A stretch of DNA of 64,000 bases from Ruania suaedae (GTDB lineage Bacteria; Actinomycetota; Actinomycetes; Actinomycetales; Beutenbergiaceae). This document shows, piece after piece, positions 1 through 6,942 of the stretch; the first letter of the stretch is position 1, and every line of letters begins with the position of its first letter. Under the pieces are notes generated by a model. The model did not search any database. It had not been told where the DNA came from and saw only the letters and a list, made by a program, of their open reading frames with translations. The position numbers were made by a program, and so were the translations under genes. The stretch is from the NCBI RefSeq assembly GCF_021049265.1, contig NZ_CP088018.1, forward strand, positions 1,302,001-1,366,000, in the 5' to 3' direction.

Positions 1-333
1 GCTGACCTGTTCGAGGCCGCGCTGGCCGGGATCGTGGCCCGGGGCAAGGCCGAGCCGGGGGACAAGACGATGGTCGACGCCTGGGCCCCGGCAGCCGACG
101 CGGCCCGTGCGGTCGCCACCTCCGGCGGAACGGCGCAGGCGGCGCTGCAGGCGGCGGCCGAGGCGGCTCAGGCCGGGGCCGAGGCCACCGAGCCGTGGGT
201 GGCGCGCAAGGGACGCGCCAGCTACCTCGGCGCGCGTGCGGCCGGTCACCGGGACCCGGGTGCGCAGTCGAGCGCGCTGCTGCTGCGAGCGGCCGCCGAG
301 GTGGCCGGTGCGAGTGGTGCGGCCGATGAGTGA
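1..333 (+). CDS. dhaL: Dihydroxyacetone kinase ADP-binding subunit DhaL, C-terminal part (gene cut by window edge)
   Basis: This reading frame is open from the first base, so the gene starts upstream of the window; about 110 residues are present. The visible part carries the DhaL signatures GDKTMVDAW near its start and KGRASYLGARAAGH followed by DPGAQS near its end, both of which line the nucleotide site of the helical-barrel kinase subunit. DhaL holds the ADP that DhaM rephosphorylates and passes phosphate to dihydroxyacetone bound covalently on DhaK. Its TGA overlaps the ATG of the next gene, dhaM, by 8 bases, which indicates translational coupling. DhaK is expected just upstream and is not visible. 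Confidence 0.93.
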   Translation, partial: ADLFEAALAGIVARGKAEPGDKTMVDAWAPAADAARAVATSGGTAQAALQAAAEAAQAGAEATEPWVARKGRASYLGARAAGHRDPGAQSSALLLRAAAEVAGASGAADE

Positions 334-1039
334 GCCCACGACGGCGCTCGTGCTCGTCTCCCACTCGGCCGCCCTGGCCGCCGGTGTCGCCGAGGTCGCC
401 GCGCAGATGGCGCCGCAGGTGTCACTGCGGCCGGCCGGCGGTACCGAGGACGGGCGCATCGGCACCAGCTACGACCTCGTGGAAGGGGCCGTGACCGACC
501 TGCTCGACGGCGGCGCCCGCAGTGTGGTCATCCTCACCGATCTCGGCTCCGCCGCCTTCACGGCCGAGTCCGTGGTGGAGATGCTCGACGACGAGCGCGT
601 GCTCCAGGCCGACGCGCCCTTCGTCGAGGGCGCCGTGGCGGCCGCGGTCACGGCGCAGGGGGGAGGGGACGGGCCGGCCGTCCTGGCCGCCGCGCATGAG
701 GCCGGTGCCGGCTTCGGGTCCGTGACGACCGCCGGCGCGCCGGCAGACACCGGCGATGCGCGCGACGCACCTGATCGGGGCGAGGTTCTCTCCCGCACGC
801 TGGTGCTGCGCAACAGGCTCGGCCTGCACGCGCGACCGGCCGCGCTGCTCGCCCGTCGGGTGGGGACGTTCGACGCCGAGGTCAGCCTCAACGGGGTCGA
901 TGCCGCGAGCGTCCTGGCGATCATGGGCCTCGGGCTCACCGGCGGTGACGAGCTCGCGCTCCAGGCCAGCGGCCGGGAAGCGGCGCAGGCGCTGGACGCC
1001 GTCCAGGCCGAGGTCGACGCCGGCTTCGGCGAGGAGTAG
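326..1039 (+). CDS. dhaM: Dihydroxyacetone kinase phosphotransfer subunit DhaM (EIIA-mannose-like plus HPr domains)
   Basis: The 237-residue product has two domains. The N-terminal part, about residues 5-135, resembles the mannose-type EIIA fold, with the phospho-accepting histidine probably His13 in LVSHSAAL. The C-terminal part, about residues 150-237, is HPr-like with LGLHARPAALLAR and its phospho-histidine His168. DhaM carries phosphate from the sugar PTS to the ADP on DhaL, so this is a PTS-dependent rather than ATP-dependent dihydroxyacetone kinase. I chose the ATG overlapping the dhaL stop because the protein then begins right at the EIIA fold; the open frame continues upstream without homology. 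No EI domain is attached, unlike the longer E. coli DhaM. Confidence 0.93.
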   Translation: MSEPTTALVLVSHSAALAAGVAEVAAQMAPQVSLRPAGGTEDGRIGTSYDLVEGAVTDLLDGGARSVVILTDLGSAAFTAESVVEMLDDERVLQADAPFVEGAVAAAVTAQGGGDGPAVLAAAHEAGAGFGSVTTAGAPADTGDARDAPDRGEVLSRTLVLRNRLGLHARPAALLARRVGTFDAEVSLNGVDAASVLAIMGLGLTGGDELALQASGREAAQALDAVQAEVDAGFGEE

Positions 1040-1052
1040 AGCGGGCCCGCAC

Positions 1053-1058
1053 TAGCCT
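1053..1058 (+). promoter_or_regulatory. -10 hexamer TAGCCT of a probable leaderless promoter for the DUF4233 gene
   Basis: TAGCCT fits the actinobacterial TANNNT pattern and ends exactly six bases before the GTG start at 1065. There is no Shine-Dalgarno sequence in between. Transcription is therefore predicted to begin at the start codon itself. The same arrangement recurs at many genes in this window. Confidence 0.55.
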
Positions 1059-1064
1059 GGAGCG

Positions 1065-1475
1065 GTGACCACGAGCTCGACGAGTCCGAACGGGGCGGCT
1101 GCCAAGCCACCTCGCCCGGCACGTCCCCTGTTCTGCACCAGCGTCCTGTGGTTGGAGGTGCTGCTGGTCTTCTTCGCCGTGCTCGCGGCGTACGGCCTCC
1201 GGGTGGCGCAACCGTGGGCGATCGCCACTGTCGGTGCCGTCCTGATCCTCTGGTGCGCGATGGCCGCGCGGCTGCAGCGCACCCGCCGGCTCGGCCTGGT
1301 GCTCGGCTCCCTCGTGCAGGTGCTGATCGTGCTCGGGGGGCTGGTGATCCCCGCGCTGTGGTTCCTGGGCGGGGTCTTCGTGGTGGTCTGGGTCACCGCC
1401 GTCTGGCTCGGCTCGAAGATCGACCGCGAGCGCGCCGAGCGCATCGCCGCGGCCGGATCCGAGGGGTCGGCCTAG
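1065..1475 (+). CDS. DUF4233 family membrane protein
   Basis: This 136-residue protein has a short disordered Ser/Pro-rich N-terminus and then about four hydrophobic segments (near residues 28-44, 50-66, 76-95 and 97-115), ending in a basic tail ([12 protein letters not shown]). The length and pattern fit the actinobacterial DUF4233 family, which is usually found between folC and ndk. Its function is unknown. Here ndk follows as expected, but the upstream neighbour is the dha locus and folC is not adjacent. Start GTG is supported by a -10-like hexamer six bases upstream. Confidence 0.82.
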   Translation: MTTSSTSPNGAAAKPPRPARPLFCTSVLWLEVLLVFFAVLAAYGLRVAQPWAIATVGAVLILWCAMAARLQRTRRLGLVLGSLVQVLIVLGGLVIPALWFLGGVFVVVWVTAVWLGSKIDRERAERIAAAGSEGSA

Positions 1476-1490
1476 ACCTGCTGGGGCCGA

Positions 1491-1496
1491 TACGCT
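1491..1496 (+). promoter_or_regulatory. -10 hexamer TACGCT of a probable leaderless promoter for ndk
   Basis: TACGCT matches TANNNT and lies seven bases before the ndk ATG. No ribosome binding site is visible in the gap, so a leaderless or near-leaderless transcript is likely. Confidence 0.5.
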
Positions 1497-1503
1497 CGCG
1501 GGT

Positions 1504-1932
1504 ATGAGCGAGAACATCGAACGCACCCTGGTCCTCATCAAGCCGGACGGCGTCAGCCGTGGACTGACCGGTGAGATCCTGCGCCGGATCGAGGCCAAGG
1601 GGTACACGCTGGCCGCCCTCGCCCTGCGGACCGCACCGGAGGACCTGCTGGCGGCGCACTACGCCGAGCACGAGGGCAAGCCGTTCTACGGTCCCCTCGT
1701 CGACTTCATGCGCTCCGGCCCGGTCGTGGCCGCCGTGGTAGAGGGGCACCGGGTCATCGAGGGGTTCCGGACCCTCGCGGGCGCGACCGACCCGACCGGC
1801 GCCCTTCCCGGCACCATCCGGGGGGACCTGGGCCGGGACTGGGGCCTGAAGGTCCAGCAGAATCTCGTCCACGGATCCGACTCGGCCGAGAGCGCCGCGC
1901 GCGAGATCGCGCTGTGGTTCCCCACTGACTGA
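1504..1932 (+). CDS. ndk: Nucleoside diphosphate kinase
   Basis: Ndk transfers the gamma phosphate of ATP to nucleoside diphosphates and keeps NTP and dNTP pools balanced in the cytoplasm. The 142-residue product is the usual family length. It begins with [12 protein letters not shown], the conserved Kpn-type nucleotide-binding start, and carries the catalytic loop NLVHGSDS with the phospho-histidine at His123. The end EIALWFPTD is also typical. It follows the DUF4233 gene as in most actinobacteria and has its own -10-like sequence. Confidence 0.98.
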   Translation: MSENIERTLVLIKPDGVSRGLTGEILRRIEAKGYTLAALALRTAPEDLLAAHYAEHEGKPFYGPLVDFMRSGPVVAAVVEGHRVIEGFRTLAGATDPTGALPGTIRGDLGRDWGLKVQQNLVHGSDSAESAAREIALWFPTD

Positions 1933-1997
1933 CACCAGGCCGCCGGCCCTGAACCGAGCGGATGTGTCCTGACCAATGACCTAGTTCTACCCCCGTA

Positions 1998-2076
1998 TGT
2001 CCGGACAAAGTTTGCGCTGGACGGACTTTCGGTGGGACGATGACGGCGGCCGCCGGTCGCGTGACCGGTCGCCGTC
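1998..2076 (+). promoter_or_regulatory. Possible operator palindrome and 5' leader stem-loop before the mmsA operon
   Basis: The 168-base gap between ndk and mmsA holds a perfect palindrome, TGTCCGGACA, at 1998-2007. Further down, 2042-2076 can fold into a stem-loop: GACGGCG pairs with CGCCGTC, and inside it CCGGTC pairs with GACCGG. A GGGAGG Shine-Dalgarno sequence follows just before the ATG at 2101. A catabolic operon of this type would be expected to be substrate-regulated, but no regulator gene is next to it and neither element matches a site I can name. Confidence 0.35.
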
Positions 2077-2100
2077 GTCGAGGTCGGTACGGGAGGCACC

Positions 2101-3612
2101 ATGGGCGCGCGGAGCGTGGAACACGTCATCAACGGGCAACGCCGGAGCAGTGGCGGTCCCGACATCGAGATCACCGACCCGGCCACCGGGGAAGTCATCG
2201 CGGTCGCCCCCACGGCCGGTCCGGCCGAGCTCGAGGAGACCGTCGCGGCAGCCACTGCTGCCTACCAGGCGTGGTCCCAGACCTCGGTCTCGAAGCGCTC
2301 CGCGGTCCTCTTCGCCTTCCGGCACCTGGTGGCCACGCGGCGCGACGAACTGGCGCGCATCGTCGCCCTCGAGCACGGTAAGACGATCGACGATGCCCAG
2401 GGTGAGATCACCCGCGGGCTGGAGAACATCGACTTCGCGTGCGGACTGCCGCAGCTCGCGCAGGGGTTCTACACCGACCAGCTCTCCACCGGGGTCGACG
2501 TCTACTCCTATCGCGAGGCTCTCGGCGTGGTCGCCGGGATCACCCCCTTCAACTTCCCGGTGATGGTGCCGATGTGGATGGCCCCGATCGCGATCGCGGC
2601 CGGCAACGCCTTCATCCTCAAGCCCTCCGAGCGCGACCCCTCCGCCGCGCTCCTGATCGCCGACCTGTGGGCCGAGGCCGGGCTGCCGGCCGGGGTCTTC
2701 AACGTGCTCCACGGCGGCCCCGACCTCGTCAATGGCATCCTCGACCACCCCGGCATCGAGGCGGTCTCCTTCGTCGGATCCACGCCGATCGCGCAGCACG
2801 TGTACCAGCGCGCGAGTGCGGCCGGCAAGCGGGTCCAGGCCCTCGGCGGTGCCAAGAACCACGCCGTGGTCATGCCCGATGCCGACATCGCCGAGACCGC
2901 CGACCACCTCGTCGCCGCCGGCTTCGGTTCGGCCGGGCAGCGCTGCATGGCGATCTCGGTGGTGGTGGCGGTCGGCACGCCGGAGCAGACCGCTCCACTG
3001 GTCGAGGCCGTCGCCGAACGCGGCCGCAGCGTCGTGGTGGGCCCGTCCTCGGACGAGCGCTCCGAGATGGGCCCGGTCATCACCCCCCAGGCCCGCGAGC
3101 GCATCCGCTCTCTCGTCGGACGGGCCGAGGAGGAGGGCGCCCGCGTCGTGCTCGACGGCCGCGACCTGACCGTGTCCGGCCACGAGGCCGGCTACTTCGT
3201 CGGTCCCACGCTCCTGGACCAGGTGCCGCTCACCTCGAGCGCCTACACCGAGGAGATCTTCGGACCGGTGCTGGTGATCGTGCACGCAGCCGATCTGGAC
3301 GAGGCGCTCGCGATCGTCAACGCCAACCCCTACGGTAACGGCGCGGCCATCTTCACCTCCTCCGGTGCCGCGGCCCGCCAGTTCCAGCGCGGCGTCCAGG
3401 CAGGCATGGTGGGGATCAACGTCCCGATCCCGGTCCCGGCCGGTTCCTTCTCCTTCGGCGGTCGCAAGGACTCGCTCTTCGGAGACACCCACATCTACGG
3501 CCGGGAGGGGCTGAACTTCTACACCCGCGCCAAGGCCGTCACCAGCCGCTGGCCGGTGACCGGCGTGCGTCAGGCCGCCAGCCTCGCTTTCCCCTCGGAG
3601 TCGCAGTCATGA
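2101..3612 (+). CDS. mmsA: CoA-acylating methylmalonate-semialdehyde dehydrogenase
   Basis: MmsA (IolA) oxidises malonate or methylmalonate semialdehyde and releases acetyl-CoA or propionyl-CoA, the last step of inositol and valine degradation. The 503-residue length and the motifs fit: EHGKT in the N-terminal region, ITPFNFPVMVPMWM, KPSERDPS for NAD binding, and GFGSAGQRCMAIS with the catalytic Cys282. The C-terminal INVPIPVP and FSFGGRKDS are characteristic of this CoA-dependent subfamily rather than of ordinary aldehyde dehydrogenases. The stop overlaps the next ATG (ATGA), so it heads a translationally coupled operon with two inositol-type genes. Confidence 0.94.
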   Translation: MGARSVEHVINGQRRSSGGPDIEITDPATGEVIAVAPTAGPAELEETVAAATAAYQAWSQTSVSKRSAVLFAFRHLVATRRDELARIVALEHGKTIDDAQGEITRGLENIDFACGLPQLAQGFYTDQLSTGVDVYSYREALGVVAGITPFNFPVMVPMWMAPIAIAAGNAFILKPSERDPSAALLIADLWAEAGLPAGVFNVLHGGPDLVNGILDHPGIEAVSFVGSTPIAQHVYQRASAAGKRVQALGGAKNHAVVMPDADIAETADHLVAAGFGSAGQRCMAISVVVAVGTPEQTAPLVEAVAERGRSVVVGPSSDERSEMGPVITPQARERIRSLVGRAEEEGARVVLDGRDLTVSGHEAGYFVGPTLLDQVPLTSSAYTEEIFGPVLVIVHAADLDEALAIVNANPYGNGAAIFTSSGAAARQFQRGVQAGMVGINVPIPVPAGSFSFGGRKDSLFGDTHIYGREGLNFYTRAKAVTSRWPVTGVRQAASLAFPSESQS

Positions 3613-4529
3613 TCACCCTCGCCAACGCTCCCGTCTCCTACGGCGTCTTCGAGCTGGACGCCGAGGAGGGCGTCGAGCTCCCCGGGCCCGAGCAGATCGC
3701 CGCCATGGTCGCGGCAGCGGGCTATGCCGGGATCGACTCCGGACCGATCGGCATGCTCGGCCGTGGCGAGGAGCTGCGCGACCGGCTGCAGCGGCACTCG
3801 CTCGCCCTGGCCGGCGGCTGGGTGGACATGCCGTTCACCGACGACGATGCCTTCGCCGCCGCCCTGCCCGGATACCGCGACGCGATGGCGTTCTTCGCCG
3901 AGGGCGCCTCGCTGCACCCTGCCACTGCGCCCCGCCCGACTCTCGCCGACTCCGGCTCCGCGGCCCGTCGCGCGAACCCGGGCGGCGGGGAAGGCCTGAG
4001 CCTGGGTCCCAGCGGGTGGGACACGCTGGCGCGGAACGTGACCGCCGCCGTCGAGATCGCGGCCGAGCACGGCCTGCGGCCGACCTTCCACCACCACGCC
4101 TGCACGCACGTGGAGACCCCGGACGAGATCGACGAGCTCCTGGCCCGCACCGATATCGGCCTGACCTTCGACACCGGTCACCTGATCATCGGCGGCGGCG
4201 ACCCGCTCGAGGGGCTGCAGCGGTGGTCCGGCCGGATCGACCACCTGCACCTCAAGGACGTGCGCACGGCGGTGCTGCGCGATGTGGTGGCCCGCAAGGC
4301 CGGGATGCGCCAGGTCTGGACCGAGCGCGCCTTCGTGCCGCTGGGGGAGGGCGACCTGGACGTCGAGGCCGTCATGTCCCAGATCCTGCGCAGCGGCTAC
4401 GACGGCTGGCTGGTCATCGAGCAGGACGTCATCCCCCAGCCCGGTGACGACCCCGGCCGGCCGCAGGAGCACCAGGTCCGCAACCGCGACGCCCTCACCC
4501 CCTGGTTCCCGATGGGAGACCTCGCATGA
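3609..4529 (+). CDS. IolE-like TIM barrel protein (sugar phosphate isomerase/epimerase family)
   Basis: The 306-residue protein belongs to the xylose isomerase-like TIM barrel family that includes IolE (2-keto-myo-inositol dehydratase) and IolI. It opens with APVSYGVFE, a typical IolE-like first strand, and has the metal-site stretches THVETPDEID, LTFDTGHLI, HLHLKDV and LVIEQDVI. The pairing with mmsA supports a role in inositol or related cyclitol or sugar-acid breakdown. An unusual Ala/Pro/Arg-rich segment at about residues 101-130 (ATAPRPTL onward) looks like a surface loop insertion. The exact substrate cannot be read from sequence. It overlaps its neighbours by four bases on both sides. 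Confidence 0.8.
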   Translation: MITLANAPVSYGVFELDAEEGVELPGPEQIAAMVAAAGYAGIDSGPIGMLGRGEELRDRLQRHSLALAGGWVDMPFTDDDAFAAALPGYRDAMAFFAEGASLHPATAPRPTLADSGSAARRANPGGGEGLSLGPSGWDTLARNVTAAVEIAAEHGLRPTFHHHACTHVETPDEIDELLARTDIGLTFDTGHLIIGGGDPLEGLQRWSGRIDHLHLKDVRTAVLRDVVARKAGMRQVWTERAFVPLGEGDLDVEAVMSQILRSGYDGWLVIEQDVIPQPGDDPGRPQEHQVRNRDALTPWFPMGDLA

Positions 4530-5668
4530 CACGTGTCCGGATCGGCGTGCTCGGCCTCGGCGCCGTCACCCAGAGCGTCCATCTGCCCTTGCTCGCCCGG
4601 CGCTGGGATCTGTTCGAGATCGCCGCCGTGGCCGACCTCTCGGCCGAGCGTACCGACGCCGTCGCCGACCGCTACGGCGTGGCCGGACGATTCACCTCGC
4701 GCGCCGCGCTGGTGGCGGCCCACGCCGAGGGCAGCTGCCCGCTGGACGCCGTGCTGGTGGCCACCACCGGCACCCACGGCGCCGACGTGGTGGCCCTGAC
4801 CGACGCCGGCCTGGCGGTGCTGGCGGAGAAGCCGCTGGCCCTCGCCGAGGCCGAGGTCGACGCCATCGACACCGCCGTGGCCGCCGGAGCGAAGGTCCAG
4901 CTCGGGTACATGAAGGAGTACGACCCGGCCACCGCGGGGGCCGCGCGGGCGCTCGAAGGCCGCCGGGTGCGCGCCGTCGGCGTGGAGATCCTGCACCCCA
5001 CCTCGACCGCCCAGCTGCAATTCGCCCGGCTGCTCCCGCCGGCCGGTGACGTGGACCCGGACGAGCTGGCCACAGCCGTCGGGCCCACCGCCACAGCGCT
5101 GGACCAGGCCCTCGGCGCCGAGACCCCGCCGCGCTGGCGCGGCCTCTACGAAGGCGTGATCATCGGCTCGATCGTGCACGACATCTCGCTGCTGCGGCAC
5201 CTGGGCCACCCGATCAGCGACGTCGAGTCGGCCACCAGCTGGGGCGCCTCCGACGAGGGCCCGGGCTCGGTGGAGGTCCTCGGCGCGCTCGCCTCCGGAG
5301 CCCGCCTGCACCTGGGCTGGCACTTCCTCCCCGAGTACCCCGACTACCGCGAGACCGTCACCTTCCACCACGACGGCGGCAGCGTGAGTCTCGTCTTCTC
5401 CGTGCCCTACCTGCTCAACGCCCCGACGGTCCTGACCGTCGTCGAGCGTGGGGCCGACGGCGCGGAAGTACGCAGCGAGCACCGCACCTCCCAGCAGGAG
5501 GCGTTCGAGAACGAGCTGGCCGCCTTCCACGCGCTGGTGACCACCGGCGAGCGGCCCTTCTCCGGCGCCGTCGAGGGCCGAGCCGATCTGGCGGTCGCGC
5601 AGCAGATCCTCGCGCGGCTCGGACAGCGCCACGGTTTCACCCCCGGCGGCGAGGCCGCCTCCCGCTGA
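4526..5668 (+). CDS. Gfo/Idh/MocA family oxidoreductase
   Basis: This 380-residue protein has an N-terminal Rossmann fold with IGVLGLGAVTQSVHLPLLAR (about residues 5-24) and the family EKPLALAEAE strand-loop, followed by the C-terminal alpha/beta dimer domain. Such enzymes oxidise or reduce sugars and cyclitols with NAD(P). In an operon with mmsA and an IolE-like gene, an inositol or scyllo-inositol dehydrogenase is plausible, but the substrate is inference. The ATG overlaps the preceding stop (ATGA). It is the last gene of the operon; pheA follows with its own promoter-like element. Confidence 0.85.
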   Translation: MTRVRIGVLGLGAVTQSVHLPLLARRWDLFEIAAVADLSAERTDAVADRYGVAGRFTSRAALVAAHAEGSCPLDAVLVATTGTHGADVVALTDAGLAVLAEKPLALAEAEVDAIDTAVAAGAKVQLGYMKEYDPATAGAARALEGRRVRAVGVEILHPTSTAQLQFARLLPPAGDVDPDELATAVGPTATALDQALGAETPPRWRGLYEGVIIGSIVHDISLLRHLGHPISDVESATSWGASDEGPGSVEVLGALASGARLHLGWHFLPEYPDYRETVTFHHDGGSVSLVFSVPYLLNAPTVLTVVERGADGAEVRSEHRTSQQEAFENELAAFHALVTTGERPFSGAVEGRADLAVAQQILARLGQRHGFTPGGEAASR

Positions 5669-5719
5669 GAACCACCGCGCGCCGGTGGACCGCGGGAACG
5701 AGGGCGGTCACGGCCGTGG

Positions 5720-5725
5720 CAGGAT
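5720..5725 (+). promoter_or_regulatory. -10-like hexamer CAGGAT before pheA
   Basis: CAGGAT (one change from TANNNT) ends seven bases before GTG 5733. The spacing matches that of the other probable leaderless genes here and helps choose that codon over the ATG at 5724, which overlaps the hexamer itself. Confidence 0.4.
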
Positions 5726-5732
5726 GACGGCC

Positions 5733-6584
5733 GTGACTCAGCGACGCATCGCCTACCAGGGGGAGCCCGGGGCCAACTCGGACATCCTGTGCCGGCAGCA
5801 CTACCCCGACGCCCGGTCGCTGCCGTGCGCCTCGTTCGAGGACGTCTTCGCGGCCGTCGAGGCGGGAGAAGCGGATCTCGCGCTGATCCCGATCGACAAC
5901 TCCCTCGCCGGCCGGGTGGCCGATATCCATCACTTCCTGCCGACCTCCGGCCTGCACATCGTCGCCGAGCACTTCCTGCGGATCCGGTTCATGCTCATGG
6001 CCGTTCCCGGTGCACGGCTCGAGACCGTGCGCACGGTGCATTCGCACGTGCATGCGCTCGGCCAGTGCCGCGAGATCATCCGAGCCCACGGGTTGGAGGC
6101 GATCGTGGCCGGCGACACCGCCGGTGCGGCGCGCGAGGTGGCCGAGGCGGCCGACCCCACCCGGGCCGCGATCGCGCCCCCGCTGGCGGCGGAGATCTAC
6201 GGGCTCGACATCCTCGCCGCCGACGTCGAGGACGCCGACCACAACACCACCCGTTTCGTGGTGCTCGCCCCGCAGCCGGCCGCCGTCGAAGCCGGCAACG
6301 GGCCCACGATCACCTCGTTCGTGTTCCGGGTGCGCAACCTCCCCGCCGCCCTGTACAAGGCGCTCGGCGGCTTCGCCACCAACGGCGTCAACATGACCAA
6401 GCTCGAGAGCTACATGGTCGGCGGTGAGTTCGTGGCGACGCAGTTCCTCGCCGAGGTCGACGGACACCCCGACGACCTGCCAGTGAGGCGGGCGCTCGAG
6501 GAGCTGTCCTTCTTCACGCGGGAGGTCACGATCCTCGGCGTCTATCCGGCCGATCCCTATCGACAGGTCGGCGTCGCGGGATGA
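5733..6584 (+). CDS. pheA: Prephenate dehydratase
   Basis: PheA converts prephenate to phenylpyruvate in phenylalanine synthesis. The catalytic domain fills about residues 1-185: it starts RRIAYQGEPGANS and contains the conserved PIDNSLAGRV stretch and the DHNTTRFVVL end motif. An ACT regulatory domain follows from about residue 195 (ITSFVFRVRNLPAALYKAL, then KLESYMVGGEF), the usual phenylalanine-binding control module. Length, 283 residues, is normal for the monofunctional actinobacterial enzyme. The open frame extends upstream to 5685, but the GTG chosen places the protein start next to the fold and seven bases after a -10-like hexamer; ATG 5724 would add three residues. Confidence 0.95.
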   Translation: MTQRRIAYQGEPGANSDILCRQHYPDARSLPCASFEDVFAAVEAGEADLALIPIDNSLAGRVADIHHFLPTSGLHIVAEHFLRIRFMLMAVPGARLETVRTVHSHVHALGQCREIIRAHGLEAIVAGDTAGAAREVAEAADPTRAAIAPPLAAEIYGLDILAADVEDADHNTTRFVVLAPQPAAVEAGNGPTITSFVFRVRNLPAALYKALGGFATNGVNMTKLESYMVGGEFVATQFLAEVDGHPDDLPVRRALEELSFFTREVTILGVYPADPYRQVGVAG

Positions 6585-6675
6585 TCCGCTGCCGTGACCG
6601 GCTCCGTTGGCGGGAGCACCGGATCCTGGTCCACCATGGAGGGGTCACGATGTATCCGAGCGAGGAGGAGGAGCG

Positions 6676-6918
6676 ATGAGCACCGCACCAGGAGCCCACG
6701 GCTGGCGGGACGCCGGTCTGGTCGAGCCCGGTTCCGATGAGCCGGTCTCCCTCGCCGAGGAGGCCGACGCGGACGCCGCCGAGGAGGTACCCGCCCGCGG
6801 GGAGGACTACCACCCCCGCACCGCCCGGCCGGACCTGGACGGGCTGGCCGACGAGGCCGACGTCGCCGAGCAGGCCGACATCGTGCCCGGGGACGAGCCC
6901 GCCGACGACGAGGACTGA
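6676..6918 (+). CDS. Small acidic protein of unknown function
   Basis: I do not recognise a family. The 80-residue product is extremely acidic: about a third of its residues are Asp or Glu, with few hydrophobic residues, so it is probably disordered. It begins MSTAPGAHGWRDAGLVEPG and ends DEPADDED. The start ATG has a very strong Shine-Dalgarno run (GAGGAGGAGGAG) a few bases upstream. It lies just before smc but smc has its own -10-like element, so shared regulation is uncertain. No frame competitor shows coding features. Confidence 0.6.
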   Translation: MSTAPGAHGWRDAGLVEPGSDEPVSLAEEADADAAEEVPARGEDYHPRTARPDLDGLADEADVAEQADIVPGDEPADDED

Positions 6919-6930
6919 GCAGGCACCCTC

Positions 6931-6936
6931 TAGGCT
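6931..6936 (+). promoter_or_regulatory. -10 hexamer TAGGCT of a probable leaderless promoter for smc
   Basis: TAGGCT ends six bases before the GTG start of smc at 6943. No Shine-Dalgarno sequence lies between them. Confidence 0.55.
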
Positions 6937-6942
6937 GTCGGC

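Noticed and set aside
1987-3492. A 501-codon minus-strand frame opposite mmsA
   Set aside because: Low-complexity composition typical of antisense frames; mmsA is unambiguous.
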